The notes beneath the pieces are model-generated. The model worked only from the letters and a program-made list of their open reading frames with translations. It made no database searches and had not been told where the DNA came from. A stretch of 64,000 nt of DNA from Polyangiaceae bacterium. Its GTDB lineage: Bacteria > Myxococcota_A > Polyangia > Polyangiales > Polyangiaceae. Positions 1 through 8,180 of the stretch are shown piece by piece. The stretch lies in the NCBI GenBank assembly GCA_025936045.1, contig JAICUB010000006.1, forward strand, positions 62,001 to 126,000, given 5' to 3'. Within the stretch, counting starts at the first letter, position 1. Every line of letters begins with the position of its first letter. The translations under genes were made by a program, and so were the position numbers.

Positions 1-2145
1 TCCGGCGTCCGCTTCGAGGCGGCCTACACGGCGACGCCCCATACCTCTTATGCCGTCACCTCGCTGATGACCGGCAAGTACATGCGGCCGCTGCTGCTCC
101 AGGGCATGGGGCTCGATTCGGACACTTGGGCGGGGCTGCTCCGCACGTACGGCTATCGCACGGCGGCGTTTTATCCGCCGGCCGTCTTCTTCATTGACGC
201 TCCACGCTTCGAGAAGTTCAAGCAGACGGCCCTCGACTTCGAATACCGCTGGGTCGAGTTTGCGGAGGGAGACCGCCGGGTTGGCCAGGTCGAGCGCTAT
301 CTGAAAGACGCGCCCGCAAAGCTGCGCCTGTTCGCCTGGGTGCACCTATTCGGCCCGCACGAGCCGTACGAGAGCCACCCGGAGCATCCCTTCGGCGACC
401 GTGACATCGACCGCTACGATTCGGAGATCGCCGACGCCGACGCGACGTTCGGGCGCATTCGGGACGCCTTTCTCGCCGCGCGTCCGCACGCCGTCGTCAT
501 CCTGACGGCGGACCACGGCGAGGAGTTCGGCGAGCACGGCGGCCGCTACCACGGGACGAGCGTCTACGAAGAGCAGGTGAGGGTGCCACTCGTGATGGCG
601 GCGCCGGGGGCGATTGCGCCGGGCACCGTCGCCGAGCCGGTTCAGCTCGTCGATCTCCTGCCGACCGTGCTTTCGGCGCTCGACATTCCACGCCCACCCC
701 GTCTGCGAGGTCGCGATCTCGGCGCGCTCCTCAGCGGCCGGGGCAAGCCCGGGAGCGGCTTTGCCTACGCTGAAACCGACGAACAAGCCCTGCTCGCCGA
801 GGGCAGCGAGCGCCTGATTTGCTCGCGGCACGTCGGCGCGTGCCAACTCTTCGATCTCGCGACCGATCCGCACGAGACCCACGACATCGGCGTCGCTCAT
901 GCTTCGGACCGCGACGCGCTCAGGACCAAGCTCCGCGAGATCGGCGCTTCCCACGGACGCTACGAGCTCGGCGGGTTGCGCGCGGAGGGCAAAGGCTGGC
1001 CACCGGCCATCCGGCGCGCGCTCGCCGGCGACGGCGACGCGGCCGGGGAGGTGGCGGAGCTCTTGGAGGACGCGGACGTCGCCGTACGCCGCAAGGCCGC
1101 GGAGGTGCTCTTCGACTTGCGCCAGCCGGCAACGGCGCCGGCGCTCCGTTTGGCGCTCGGTCGCGAGGAGGATGCGGAGGCCCGAGCCTGGGCGGCGCTC
1201 GCGCTCACGCGGCTCGGCCAAGGCGCGCCGCTCGTCGCCGAGCTCCTCGAGGGCAACGATCAGCGGTTCAAGCGTCTCGCGGCGCTCGCGCTCGGTGAGG
1301 CAGGGGACAAGCGCGGCGAGGCCGTGCTCATCGACTGGTGGCTCGCGCCGAAAGCTCGCGATTTCGAGCGCTCACGCGAGATCTTGAGTGTGCTCGGCGA
1401 GCTCAAACCGAAGGCGGCCCTCGGACCCCTCGTCCAATCCTTGAACGATGTGCGGCTACGTCCTTACGTGGCGCGCACTCTCGCGGCACTGCGCGACGAT
1501 GCCGCCGTCGGGCCGCTGCTCAAAGCGCTCGCCGACGAACGCATGCAGAGCACGCGCGTGGCTCTGGCGGAAGCGCTCGTGGCGCTCGGCGCTCACGAAG
1601 AGCTCGCGCCCGAACTGCGCCGCTTCCTCGGTGTCCCCGATCCGCTGCCGGGCGGGCTCGGGCTCGCGATGAAAGCGAAGATCCTCGAGCACGTCGGCGG
1701 GCCCAAGGCGCGTGACCTCGCCAAGCTCGCTCAGCACGCCGATCTGGGCCAGGCGGTTGAGGTGGTGGTGCCGCCGGGCGGAAACGGGCGGGGGATCCGC
1801 GCGATTGTGCGCGCGACGAGTAGCGGCACCGTGCCGGGCGAGGTCGTGGTGAGCTCGGGGACGCACCTCATCCGCTTCGACCGGGATGGGACGCCCCGCC
1901 GGCAGCACGGCGTCCCCGCGCTCGACGAGCAGCGACTGGTTCGGCTTTCGGTGCCGCCTTCCGACAAGCCGGTCGAGGTGGCGGTGACGGTGCCGCCCGA
2001 GCTCCGGCTCAAGCCGGGTTCGAGTGTGGAGGTCATCGTCTACGCGAGCACGGGCGTCTCGCTCGAGGCAATCGCCTTCCTGCCCCTCACCGACGAGCTC
2101 CCTCCGCCGCCGCCCGCTCCGTGGAAACCGGGTGACACGCCGTGA
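1..2145 (+). CDS. Sulfatase/alkaline-phosphatase-fold enzyme with C-terminal HEAT repeats (5' end outside window)
   Basis: The frame is open from base 1, so the gene begins left of the window; 714 residues are visible. The start of the visible part contains TPHTSYAVTSLMTGKY, which lies where this superfamily carries its nucleophile. Residues 171-180 read DHGEEFGEHG, a classic metal-binding motif of the fold, followed by YEEQVRVPLVMAAPG. No C/S-x-P-x-R formylglycine motif is seen; Thr15 of the visible part is the likely nucleophile, which recalls phospho-transferases more than true sulfatases. From about residue 330 to 570 there are repeated helical Leu/Ala/Glu units typical of HEAT/PBS-lyase-like repeats, and then a beta-rich tail. 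The substrate is unknown. The next gene starts 78 bases downstream on the same strand. Confidence 0.75.
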   Translation, partial: SGVRFEAAYTATPHTSYAVTSLMTGKYMRPLLLQGMGLDSDTWAGLLRTYGYRTAAFYPPAVFFIDAPRFEKFKQTALDFEYRWVEFAEGDRRVGQVERYLKDAPAKLRLFAWVHLFGPHEPYESHPEHPFGDRDIDRYDSEIADADATFGRIRDAFLAARPHAVVILTADHGEEFGEHGGRYHGTSVYEEQVRVPLVMAAPGAIAPGTVAEPVQLVDLLPTVLSALDIPRPPRLRGRDLGALLSGRGKPGSGFAYAETDEQALLAEGSERLICSRHVGACQLFDLATDPHETHDIGVAHASDRDALRTKLREIGASHGRYELGGLRAEGKGWPPAIRRALAGDGDAAGEVAELLEDADVAVRRKAAEVLFDLRQPATAPALRLALGREEDAEARAWAALALTRLGQGAPLVAELLEGNDQRFKRLAALALGEAGDKRGEAVLIDWWLAPKARDFERSREILSVLGELKPKAALGPLVQSLNDVRLRPYVARTLAALRDDAAVGPLLKALADERMQSTRVALAEALVALGAHEELAPELRRFLGVPDPLPGGLGLAMKAKILEHVGGPKARDLAKLAQHADLGQAVEVVVPPGGNGRGIRAIVRATSSGTVPGEVVVSSGTHLIRFDRDGTPRRQHGVPALDEQRLVRLSVPPSDKPVEVAVTVPPELRLKPGSSVEVIVYASTGVSLEAIAFLPLTDELPPPPPAPWKPGDTP

Positions 2146-2222
2146 CGCACGAAAATCCGGCGCATTCCTTCGATACGGGCGCTGGCGCTCGACCGCGGAA
2201 CCCTGTGGTATAGACGCCGCCC

Positions 2223-3305
2223 GTGGCCGACCAAGACCCCGCCGAGACCGGCACCGACGGCACCCGCGCCATCAAGGATCGCAACCAGCGCATCCGTGAA
2301 GAAGCCGCGCAAAAGCGTAAGGCGCGCCGTAATGCCGAAGAGCGACGTTCCAACGTGCAGCGCAACCTCGGCGCGAGCGAGATGGTCGATGACGCGCTCG
2401 CGCGCGGCACGCACGCCGCGACCGCCTGGCTCAAGCGTCACGTCAACGTGATCCAATGGCTGGTGCTGCTCGGCGCCGCCGGCGGCATCGGCTGGCAGAT
2501 CTACTCGGCGCACCACCACAAGGTGGAGGCGCAGGCGACGGACACGCTGATGGCGGGCATCAACGCCGAGTTCGGCCGCGTCGGCGGTGAAGACGAAGCG
2601 GAGCTCGATCAGGCGACCGGTCTCGACGACCCGCGACTGCACTTCGCCGACGAGGCCGCGCGCGCCAAGGCCGCTGAAACCGCCTACCGTGCCGCTTCGG
2701 GCAGCGACAACATTCGCACGCTGGCGAAGCTCGGCTTGGCCGGCACGCTTTACGACGACTCGAAGTACAAGGACGCGATCGCGGCCTACGACGCCGTGCA
2801 CGCGAGCGCGCTCGCCTCGAAGGACGTCGACGTGCGACTGCGCTCGGCCGAGGGCGCAGGGCTCAGTCACGAGGCACTCGGCGAGAAGGACGCCGCCGCC
2901 AAGGCCTTTCGCGAGCTCGCAGCCAGCGACGTGACGGAGTTCGCGGCCCTCGGGCTCTACCATCAGGGCCGGCTCGCGCTCGCCGCCGGTGACCGCGACG
3001 GCGCCAAGGCGCTCTTCAAGCAGGCGCTCGACAAGGTTTCGAAGGACGAGAGCCCGGACAAGCCGCTCGGCTACGTGAGCTCGCTCGGTCGTGAGTTGCT
3101 CGGCACGATTGACGCGAGCGCCGTCCCGCCGCTGCCGCAAAAGAACGTGTTCGGTCCCGAGCAGCTCAAGGCGCTCCGGCAAGAGGGCGGGAGCACGCCC
3201 GGGACTCCCGCCGGCTTATCGAAAGAGAAGCTCGACGAGCTCATGAAGCAGATCCGAGAGCATCCTCCCGCACCGGCGCCTTCCGGAGCTCCGGCGGGCA
3301 AGTGA
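2223..3305 (+). CDS. YfgM-like membrane-anchored TPR protein
   Basis: A 360-residue protein with a GTG start. A charged Lys/Arg/Glu-rich cytoplasmic N-terminus (about 1-70) is followed by one membrane segment (about 75-94, IQWLVLLGAAGGIGWQIY). The periplasmic helical region has TPR-like repeats (about 100-290), and the tail is Pro/Ala-rich. This arrangement is that of YfgM, the ancillary SecYEG subunit that links translocation to periplasmic chaperones. In E. coli yfgM sits directly upstream of bamB; here the next gene is a BamB-like propeller protein overlapping by 4 bases (GTGA), which supports the call. The N-terminal basic extension is longer than in enterobacterial YfgM. The function is inferred from architecture and synteny, since sequence identity cannot be measured here. 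Confidence 0.7.
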   Translation: MADQDPAETGTDGTRAIKDRNQRIREEAAQKRKARRNAEERRSNVQRNLGASEMVDDALARGTHAATAWLKRHVNVIQWLVLLGAAGGIGWQIYSAHHHKVEAQATDTLMAGINAEFGRVGGEDEAELDQATGLDDPRLHFADEAARAKAAETAYRAASGSDNIRTLAKLGLAGTLYDDSKYKDAIAAYDAVHASALASKDVDVRLRSAEGAGLSHEALGEKDAAAKAFRELAASDVTEFAALGLYHQGRLALAAGDRDGAKALFKQALDKVSKDESPDKPLGYVSSLGRELLGTIDASAVPPLPQKNVFGPEQLKALRQEGGSTPGTPAGLSKEKLDELMKQIREHPPAPAPSGAPAGK

Positions 3306-4552
3306 GGCGGCCGGCGCTTCTCGCTGCGCTCGTCCTCGTGACCGGGTGCGACGCCTTGCGCTCCGGCGCGCACCCGGATCTGCCTCCGTTCGTCACGCGA
3401 CCGGACGGGTCGATGCAGGTGGTCTACCACCGGTCGATCGTCGCGGCGTCACGCCGCGCGGGCGAGCCGTACGAACGCGGTCAAGCCGAGCTCGATCGCC
3501 GTGGAAAGCGCGTGTTCGTCGGCTCGAGCGACCGCGGCCTCTACGCCGTACGCGCCGAGGACGGCAGCGTCATCTGGCGCTTCGAAACGCTCGGCTTCGT
3601 TCAGTGCGCTCCGCTCTACGACGCAGACGAGGACGTCGTCTACTTCGGCTCGAACGACGGCGCCCTTTACAAGGTGCGCGCGCGTGACGGCCACCTGCTC
3701 TGGCGCTTCATGACGAACGCCGAGGTCAGCCGCCGCCCGGTGCTCGCGCGCGGCACGCTCTTCGTCGCGAACGCGAACGATACCGTTCTGGCGCTCGACC
3801 CCGCCTCGGGCGCGCTTCGCTGGCACCAGCACCGCACTCCGGCCATGGGCATGGAGGTCGCCGGCTACGCGGGCGTGACCTACTTCCGCGACAAGGTCTA
3901 CTCGGGGTTCAGTGACGGCACCGTGGTCGCGTTCGATCCGACGACGGGCGCCGAGCGCTGGCAACCGGTCGATCTCGCCGCGGAGGTCGAAGCGCAAACC
4001 GGGGAAGCGCCGCGTTACCTCGACGTCGACACGACGCCCGTTCCGGACGACTTGCGCGCCGGTCCCGTCGTCTTCGTGGCGAGCTATGCGGGCGGTGTCT
4101 TTGCGCTCGACGCGGAGACGGGCACTCAGGTCTGGTCGAACTCGGGGGTCCTCGGGGTTTCCGAGCTCGTGGGCTGGTCCCAGCCGGCTCATGATCATCC
4201 TATGTCGCCGGCCCGCCGCTACCTCATCGCGGCGAGCGGGACGAGCGGCCTCTGGGCGCTCGACCCCGAGACGGGCACGGAGGTTTGGCGCCGCTCGCTG
4301 CCGAGCGGCGGTTTTTCCGCGCCGGTTCCGCTGTCGGGCGCGTTGCTCGTCTCCACGACGCGGCTCGGGGTTTTCCTGATTTCGCCGCTCGGCGGCGACC
4401 TCATCGACGGCATCCACATGGCAGACGGCTCCGCCATGACCCCGGCTGCCGCGGGGACCCGCGCATTCGTGCTCACGAACGGCGGCTCACTGCTCGCGCT
4501 TCGCGTGGCGCCGCCGTTCGCCGAGTTCGAGCCGAACCGCGCACCTCTATAG
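3302..4552 (+). CDS. BamB-like PQQ-type beta-propeller lipoprotein
   Basis: A 416-residue protein with a GTG start overlapping the previous stop (GTGA). The N-terminus MRRPALLAALVLVTGCD is a lipoprotein signal with lipobox VTGC. The body holds about seven PQQ-like blades, each with an AxDxxTGxxxW-type signature: EDGSVIWRF, RDGHLLWRF, DPASGALRW, DPTTGAERW, DAETGTQVW and DPETGTEVW. Such propellers do not need PQQ; BamB is the periplasmic lipoprotein of the outer-membrane beta-barrel assembly (BAM) complex. The pairing with an upstream YfgM-like gene matches the yfgM-bamB order known elsewhere, but the usual next gene, der, is not here. An alternative is a generic PQQ-repeat lipoprotein unrelated to BAM. 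Confidence 0.75.
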   Translation: MRRPALLAALVLVTGCDALRSGAHPDLPPFVTRPDGSMQVVYHRSIVAASRRAGEPYERGQAELDRRGKRVFVGSSDRGLYAVRAEDGSVIWRFETLGFVQCAPLYDADEDVVYFGSNDGALYKVRARDGHLLWRFMTNAEVSRRPVLARGTLFVANANDTVLALDPASGALRWHQHRTPAMGMEVAGYAGVTYFRDKVYSGFSDGTVVAFDPTTGAERWQPVDLAAEVEAQTGEAPRYLDVDTTPVPDDLRAGPVVFVASYAGGVFALDAETGTQVWSNSGVLGVSELVGWSQPAHDHPMSPARRYLIAASGTSGLWALDPETGTEVWRRSLPSGGFSAPVPLSGALLVSTTRLGVFLISPLGGDLIDGIHMADGSAMTPAAAGTRAFVLTNGGSLLALRVAPPFAEFEPNRAPL

Positions 4553-4635
4553 AGCGTGAGCCCGCGCGGGCAGCGGCGAAGCCCGCAGATCCGCAAACAG
4601 CGTGCGATTTGTCACGCGAGCATTGAAACGTTCGC

Positions 4636-4663
4636 TTGCGCGGACACTCTATGTGGGTAGAGT
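4636..4663 (+). promoter_or_regulatory. Possible promoter with overlapping inverted repeat upstream of the 4704 gene
   Basis: An inverted repeat ACTCTA-tgtggg-TAGAGT lies at 4646-4663. Its right arm could serve as a -10 box (TAGAGT), with TTGCGC at 4636-4641 as a poor -35, 16 bases apart. If so, a regulator bound to the repeat would block the promoter. This is pattern-based only. Confidence 0.3.
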
Positions 4664-4703
4664 ACTTCTCGCAGCGGGGAGCTGCTCGCGGGATGGCACG
4701 GGT

Positions 4704-5465
4704 ATGCAGAAAAGCGCGCTCGTTCTTGGTGGTAGTGACGCGGCGGCCAATACGGCCGAGCGCATGGGTCCGCTCGTCGCCGAGCTTCAGGTGATCAATC
4801 GTCGCCGGGGCTTCGAGCGCACGCTCGCCGTCGGCGAGCTGATTTTGCGGGAGTTTTTCGGGGGTGAGCCCGCGGCGTGGCGCGAGCAGAGCCGGAAAAA
4901 GGCGCAGTCTTTACGGCGGCTTGCCGCGCGCAGTGACTGCCCGTTTCGCAAATCGACGTTGAACGAGGCGGTCTGTGTCTACGTCGCTCTGCTCGAACAG
5001 CCGGGGTTACGCCGGTCGGAGCTCATCACCGCGAGCCACGTCGCGTCCGTCTTGCGGCTCGGGCCGGCGGAGCGCGAACGACTCCTCCAGCAAGCCGAAC
5101 GCGAGCGTTGGAGCGTGCGGCAGCTCCGGAGTCAGGTTCGCGCGCAGGCGAGCACGCAAGGCGCGGACGTACGTCTTTCTTGGCTCGATTCCGGCATGCG
5201 GGCGGTGCTCTTGCTCCAGCGCTCGCTCGCGGACGCGGGTGCCATCGTGGGGCAGCTCGGGGCGCTCCGGCCGCTGAGTGCCCGTTCGCGCGCCGAGCTC
5301 CGGGAGCTCGCCGGCGAAGTGCTGAACCTCGGCTCCGAGCTTTCGACGCTCGCGAACACGCCGGGCGCTGCTCCTGAAATCCGTCGCTCCGAGCTGCGTC
5401 TGTGTGACGGCGAGGAAGCGAGTGGGGGACTCGGCGCGCCCGAGTCGGTGCCTGGGGCCGGCTAA
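4704..5465 (+). CDS. Hypothetical helical protein with a DUF1016-N-like segment
   Basis: A 253-residue protein if the ATG at 4704 is used; an in-frame ATG at 4602 would add 34 residues but would place an inverted repeat inside the gene. It is soluble and mostly helical. Residues about 20-135 are rich in Arg/Leu and include SHVASVLRLGPAERERLLQQ followed by RERWSVRQLRSQV. This pattern resembles the helical N-terminal region of DUF1016/YhcG-type proteins (W-S-V-R-x-L motif), but the nuclease part of that family is absent. The C-terminal 90 residues are Leu/Ala/Glu-rich and possibly coiled coil. No membrane segment is visible. Palindromes flank the gene on both sides (4646-4663 and 5483-5498), hinting at a DNA-binding, self-regulated protein. 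The function is unknown. Confidence 0.6.
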   Translation: MQKSALVLGGSDAAANTAERMGPLVAELQVINRRRGFERTLAVGELILREFFGGEPAAWREQSRKKAQSLRRLAARSDCPFRKSTLNEAVCVYVALLEQPGLRRSELITASHVASVLRLGPAERERLLQQAERERWSVRQLRSQVRAQASTQGADVRLSWLDSGMRAVLLLQRSLADAGAIVGQLGALRPLSARSRAELRELAGEVLNLGSELSTLANTPGAAPEIRRSELRLCDGEEASGGLGAPESVPGAG

Positions 5466-5482
5466 AGTTTGCTCAATCAGAC

Positions 5483-5498
5483 TTTACTCACGAGTAAA
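5483..5498. promoter_or_regulatory. Perfect inverted repeat between convergent genes
   Basis: TTTACTC-ac-GAGTAAA has 7-base arms with a 2-base centre. The centre is too short for a hairpin loop, so a protein-binding palindrome is more likely than a terminator. It lies 18 bases after the stop of the 4704 gene and about 40 bases past the stop of the convergent methyltransferase gene. Confidence 0.4.
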
Positions 5499-5537
5499 AT
5501 CGGATAGACGCGACTCTACTCGAACGCCCGGGGAGGC

Positions 5538-6686
5538 CTAGCGCACCCTCCCGATTGCGAGCTTCAAATACTCGCCCTCGGGAAACGCGGGTAAAACGGG
5601 ATGATCGAAGCCGGCGCCGCGCAGCGCTTCGAGCTCGAAATGACGCCCGGCAGCGCGTGTCCCGGCTTCGACGCTCGCGACGAACGTCTTGCGGTCGACC
5701 TGGCTCGAACAGGAAGCGGCGACGAATAGGCCAGCCGGTGCGACCACCGCCGCAGCCAGCCGGTGCAGCCTTCGGTACGCGGCCAGAGCGACCGGCAAGC
5801 CCGCCCGATTTTTCGCGAAGCTCGGCGGATCGGAGATCACGAGCTCGTACTCGTCGCCGCGCCGAGCCGCTTGCTCGAGAAACTCGAACGCATCGAGCGC
5901 ATGAAACCCCGCGACCTCCGGACCTACCGGCAGCCCGTTGAGCTCGAAATTGCGGCGCGCGGCCGCGATCGCGGGCCGCGCCACGTCGACGGTGTCCGTC
6001 CGGGCCGCTCCGCCGAGCGCCGCATAAAGCGAGAAGCCACCCGTGTACGCGAACAGATTGAGGACGCGGAGCCCGCGCGCCCGGGCCCCGATTTCAGCGC
6101 GGTTTTCACGCTGATCGAGAAACAGCCCGCCTTTCTGTCCGCGTCCGAGGTCGACCCCGAACCGCACGCCGTTCTCGCGCACCTCGAGCACGAGCTCGGC
6201 GTCGCCGCGCTCTTCGCGGTCGAGCACGCGCCGGATCCCGAGCGACGGCTCCGCTTGCAACAGAGCAGCGAGGTCGCCGTAAAACGCGCGTGCGCCGGCG
6301 CCGTCGAAGCGCACGGTCGCGACCTCGCCGTAAACGTCGACGTGGATCCCGGGCAGCCGATCTGCTTCGCCGTGCACCCATCGAAACGCCGTCGTCCGCG
6401 CGCGGTCGAGCCTCGCAAGCCGGCGTGCCGCTGCGGCCGCCAGCCGCTCCCGGAGCGCGTCTTCGACGGCGAGCCCGGCGTCCGTCCCGAGCACCCGCAC
6501 CGCGATCGGCGAGCGCCGATCCCAAAACCCGGTCGCGAGAAAGCGCCCGTCCTTGCCGAGCACCTCGACGAGCGCGCCGTCCGCGAGCTCCGGCGCCTGC
6601 GCGAGCGCGTCCCGATACACCCACGGATGGCCGCGCCGAATCGAGCGCGCCAAGTCCTTACGCAGGCGAACGCGCGGTCGGCTCAC
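5538..6686 (-). CDS. rlmI: RlmI-type 23S rRNA (cytosine-C5) methyltransferase
   Basis: A 382-residue protein with the GTG start at 6686, giving VSRPRVRLRKDLARSIRRGHPW, which matches the usual N-terminus of the family; the upstream in-frame extension looks non-coding. An N-terminal PUA domain (about 1-80, with RRGHPWVYRDAL) precedes an EEHD-like linker domain. The Rossmann methyltransferase shows LFLDQRENR, VLNLFAYTGGFS (SAM site), the DPP motif SDPPSFAKN and SCSSQVD, which carries the catalytic-region Cys. The tail DHPVLPAFPEGEYLK closely follows E. coli RlmI. RlmI methylates C1962 of 23S rRNA. The gene is monocistronic, on the opposite strand to its left neighbour. Rlm(I/O/K) paralogs exist, so the exact target base is inferred. 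Confidence 0.85.
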   Translation of the reverse strand: MSRPRVRLRKDLARSIRRGHPWVYRDALAQAPELADGALVEVLGKDGRFLATGFWDRRSPIAVRVLGTDAGLAVEDALRERLAAAAARRLARLDRARTTAFRWVHGEADRLPGIHVDVYGEVATVRFDGAGARAFYGDLAALLQAEPSLGIRRVLDREERGDAELVLEVRENGVRFGVDLGRGQKGGLFLDQRENRAEIGARARGLRVLNLFAYTGGFSLYAALGGAARTDTVDVARPAIAAARRNFELNGLPVGPEVAGFHALDAFEFLEQAARRGDEYELVISDPPSFAKNRAGLPVALAAYRRLHRLAAAVVAPAGLFVAASCSSQVDRKTFVASVEAGTRAAGRHFELEALRGAGFDHPVLPAFPEGEYLKLAIGRVR

Positions 6687-6836
6687 GGCGGGACGGAGTG
6701 TAGTCCCACGCGGACGCTCCCCAGGAACCGGCCGAATTCTCCCGGAAGGCGGCTCTGGATAGATCGCATAAGATACATTATGTAAACTAACTAGGTACTG
6801 GCTCACTTTCAGCCGACCTCCGGGCCGGAATGTGCG

Positions 6837-7415
6837 CTAGGACTTCTTCGCCTTACGCGAGCGCCGCGGACGAGCTGGCGGCGCTTCGGCGTGGCCCGGC
6901 TCGGGGTCGCCCAAGAAGCGCGTGGTCTTGAGCGTAACCATGTTGCCGGAGACCAGGGTCGGCAGGGTCAACGGCGGGAAGCCAAGCTTTGCGGTTAGCT
7001 GCTGGACTTCCGCGCGGAAATACGGCCACGCGTGTAGCCTTCCCACCACCCCCACATAGTCATTGACCAGAACCTCGTCCGATTCGCGCACGAATTCTGG
7101 CGCAAAGTCGTATTCGGAGCGCAGGCGAACTGAAACCTCACAAAGCTCGCTGACGCTGTCGCCGCTCTTGTGGCGGATCTTGACAGTCACCGCGAAGATG
7201 CAGGTCAGCGCATCGTCGAGCAGCTTCCACAGCGCCTCATGATGCACGAGGTGGAATGTCAAAGGCGTTTGGCCCGCATACGGCGACAGCGCCTTCGCTT
7301 CGAGGCCCAATACAACGATATTCCCCAGGCGGAGCTTTGGCGACGCCGCAGAAGCTTTGCCCAGGTCGAGCAGAACCTGTCCGTCGCTCAAGCGGCGTTC
7401 ATTTCTCCGCTGCAT
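6837..7415 (-). CDS. SecB-like chaperone of a toxin-antitoxin-chaperone (TAC) system
   Basis: A 192-residue protein. The C-terminal part, WPYFRAEVQQLTAKLGFPPL followed by TLPTL, matches the SecB signature (PYxRExxxxLtxrxgfPPLxL) and especially the SecB-like TAC chaperone of M. tuberculosis (Rv1957). The middle is beta-rich, as in SecB, and ends with a basic Arg/Lys/Pro tail. It is the third gene after a HigB toxin and a HigA antitoxin, exactly the HigB-HigA-SecB order of known TAC systems, in which the chaperone folds and protects the antitoxin. The ATG start at 7415 overlaps the antitoxin gene by 28 bases; a TTG at 7391 overlapping its stop as TTGA is an alternative. It is unlikely to be the housekeeping SecB because of its context and divergence. 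Confidence 0.82.
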   Translation of the reverse strand: MQRRNERRLSDGQVLLDLGKASAASPKLRLGNIVVLGLEAKALSPYAGQTPLTFHLVHHEALWKLLDDALTCIFAVTVKIRHKSGDSVSELCEVSVRLRSEYDFAPEFVRESDEVLVNDYVGVVGRLHAWPYFRAEVQQLTAKLGFPPLTLPTLVSGNMVTLKTTRFLGDPEPGHAEAPPARPRRSRKAKKS

Positions 7416-7810
7416 ACGGCTGGCGTGGCAACAGGCCCGACATCGCCCGCATACGCATGGGCGCGCCCAAATTCAGGCGTTCCGCTGCGGCGACTAAGAA
7501 AGATGGAAACCACGGGTGCGCGCGCCGGGGCACGAAGTCCGCACTCAACCTCAAGATCGAGCACCGTGGCGGCGCGGACCAACGTCCGCAGCGTCACACT
7601 CGTATCGTCGGGATCCAGGAGGCGATCGAGCTGGCTGCGACTAGTCCGCAGCTTCGTTGCAAACTCGGCCTTAGTAAGGCTCAACTCGGCGAGGCGGTCG
7701 AGGATGGTTACCGCTATGCCCTTTTTCAGCGCTAAGCGCTTGACTTCCTCGAGTTCGCCGAGTTCCTCGAACAGGGATTCCAGACTGGATCCGATGTGCT
7801 TGTTGGTCAT
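7388..7810 (-). CDS. higA: HigA-family antitoxin with C-terminal extension (TAC antitoxin)
   Basis: A 140-residue protein. Residues 1-92 follow the Xre/HigA pattern: SLFEELGELEEVKRLALKKG, then a helix-turn-helix with LTKAEFATKLRTSRSQLDRL and the typical LDPDDTSVTLRTL motif. About 45 further residues follow, which ordinary HigA antitoxins of this family lack. In characterised TAC systems such an extension is the chaperone-addiction (ChAD) region that makes the antitoxin aggregation-prone and binds the SecB-like chaperone. The ATG overlaps the toxin stop by 4 bases (ATGA), so translation is coupled. The protein probably represses its own operon by binding the palindrome at 8186-8201. Confidence 0.82.
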   Translation of the reverse strand: MTNKHIGSSLESLFEELGELEEVKRLALKKGIAVTILDRLAELSLTKAEFATKLRTSRSQLDRLLDPDDTSVTLRTLVRAATVLDLEVECGLRAPARAPVVSIFLSRRSGTPEFGRAHAYAGDVGPVATPAVCSGEMNAA

Positions 7811-8166
7811 GACTCGACCTGTTTCTTTCGTTTGAGCGCCAAATCGATCTCGGACCTAGGGGTCGCCTGGCTCTTCTTGGCAAAGCCATGCAAAGCGACC
7901 AGGCATCCGCTGGTGATACAAAACAGCACGCGGTACTCAAGCTTTCCGAGTGAGGTCCGCACCTCGTACAGACCGCCACCAAGCCCGTCAACAAGTGGCT
8001 TGGATACCGGCCAACGGTCTTGCACGTCCTTCATGTCGGAGCCGATCTTCACGCGCGACTTCTTGTCCAGCCCCGCTAACCATTCCCGCACCGGCTCCTT
8101 TCCTAGTTCGTTGCGGAAGAACGAGAACGTCAGCCGCGGCCGGGATCCATTACTTCCAGGAGCCAA
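7807..8166 (-). CDS. higB: HigB/RelE-superfamily mRNA-interferase-type toxin (phage Gp49-like)
   Basis: A 119-residue protein. Hallmarks of the Gp49-like HigB family are visible in order: LGKEPVREWLAGLDKKSR, IGSDMKDVQDRWPVSKPLVD, GLYEVRTSLGKLEYRVLFC and LVALHGFAKKSQATPRSEID. Relatives cut ribosome-bound mRNA. The start is TTG at 8166, preceded on the minus strand by GGGAG 9 bases upstream; no in-frame ATG precedes the conserved region. It is the first gene of the operon, followed with overlap by antitoxin and chaperone genes. Toxin-first order is the rule for hig loci. The catalytic residues are not identifiable with certainty by eye. Confidence 0.85.
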   Translation of the reverse strand: MAPGSNGSRPRLTFSFFRNELGKEPVREWLAGLDKKSRVKIGSDMKDVQDRWPVSKPLVDGLGGGLYEVRTSLGKLEYRVLFCITSGCLVALHGFAKKSQATPRSEIDLALKRKKQVES

Positions 8167-8180
8167 CCGCGTGTGCTCCC

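Noticed and set aside
5763..6785. 340-codon frame opposite rlmI
   Set aside because: rlmI shows full family motifs on the minus strand.
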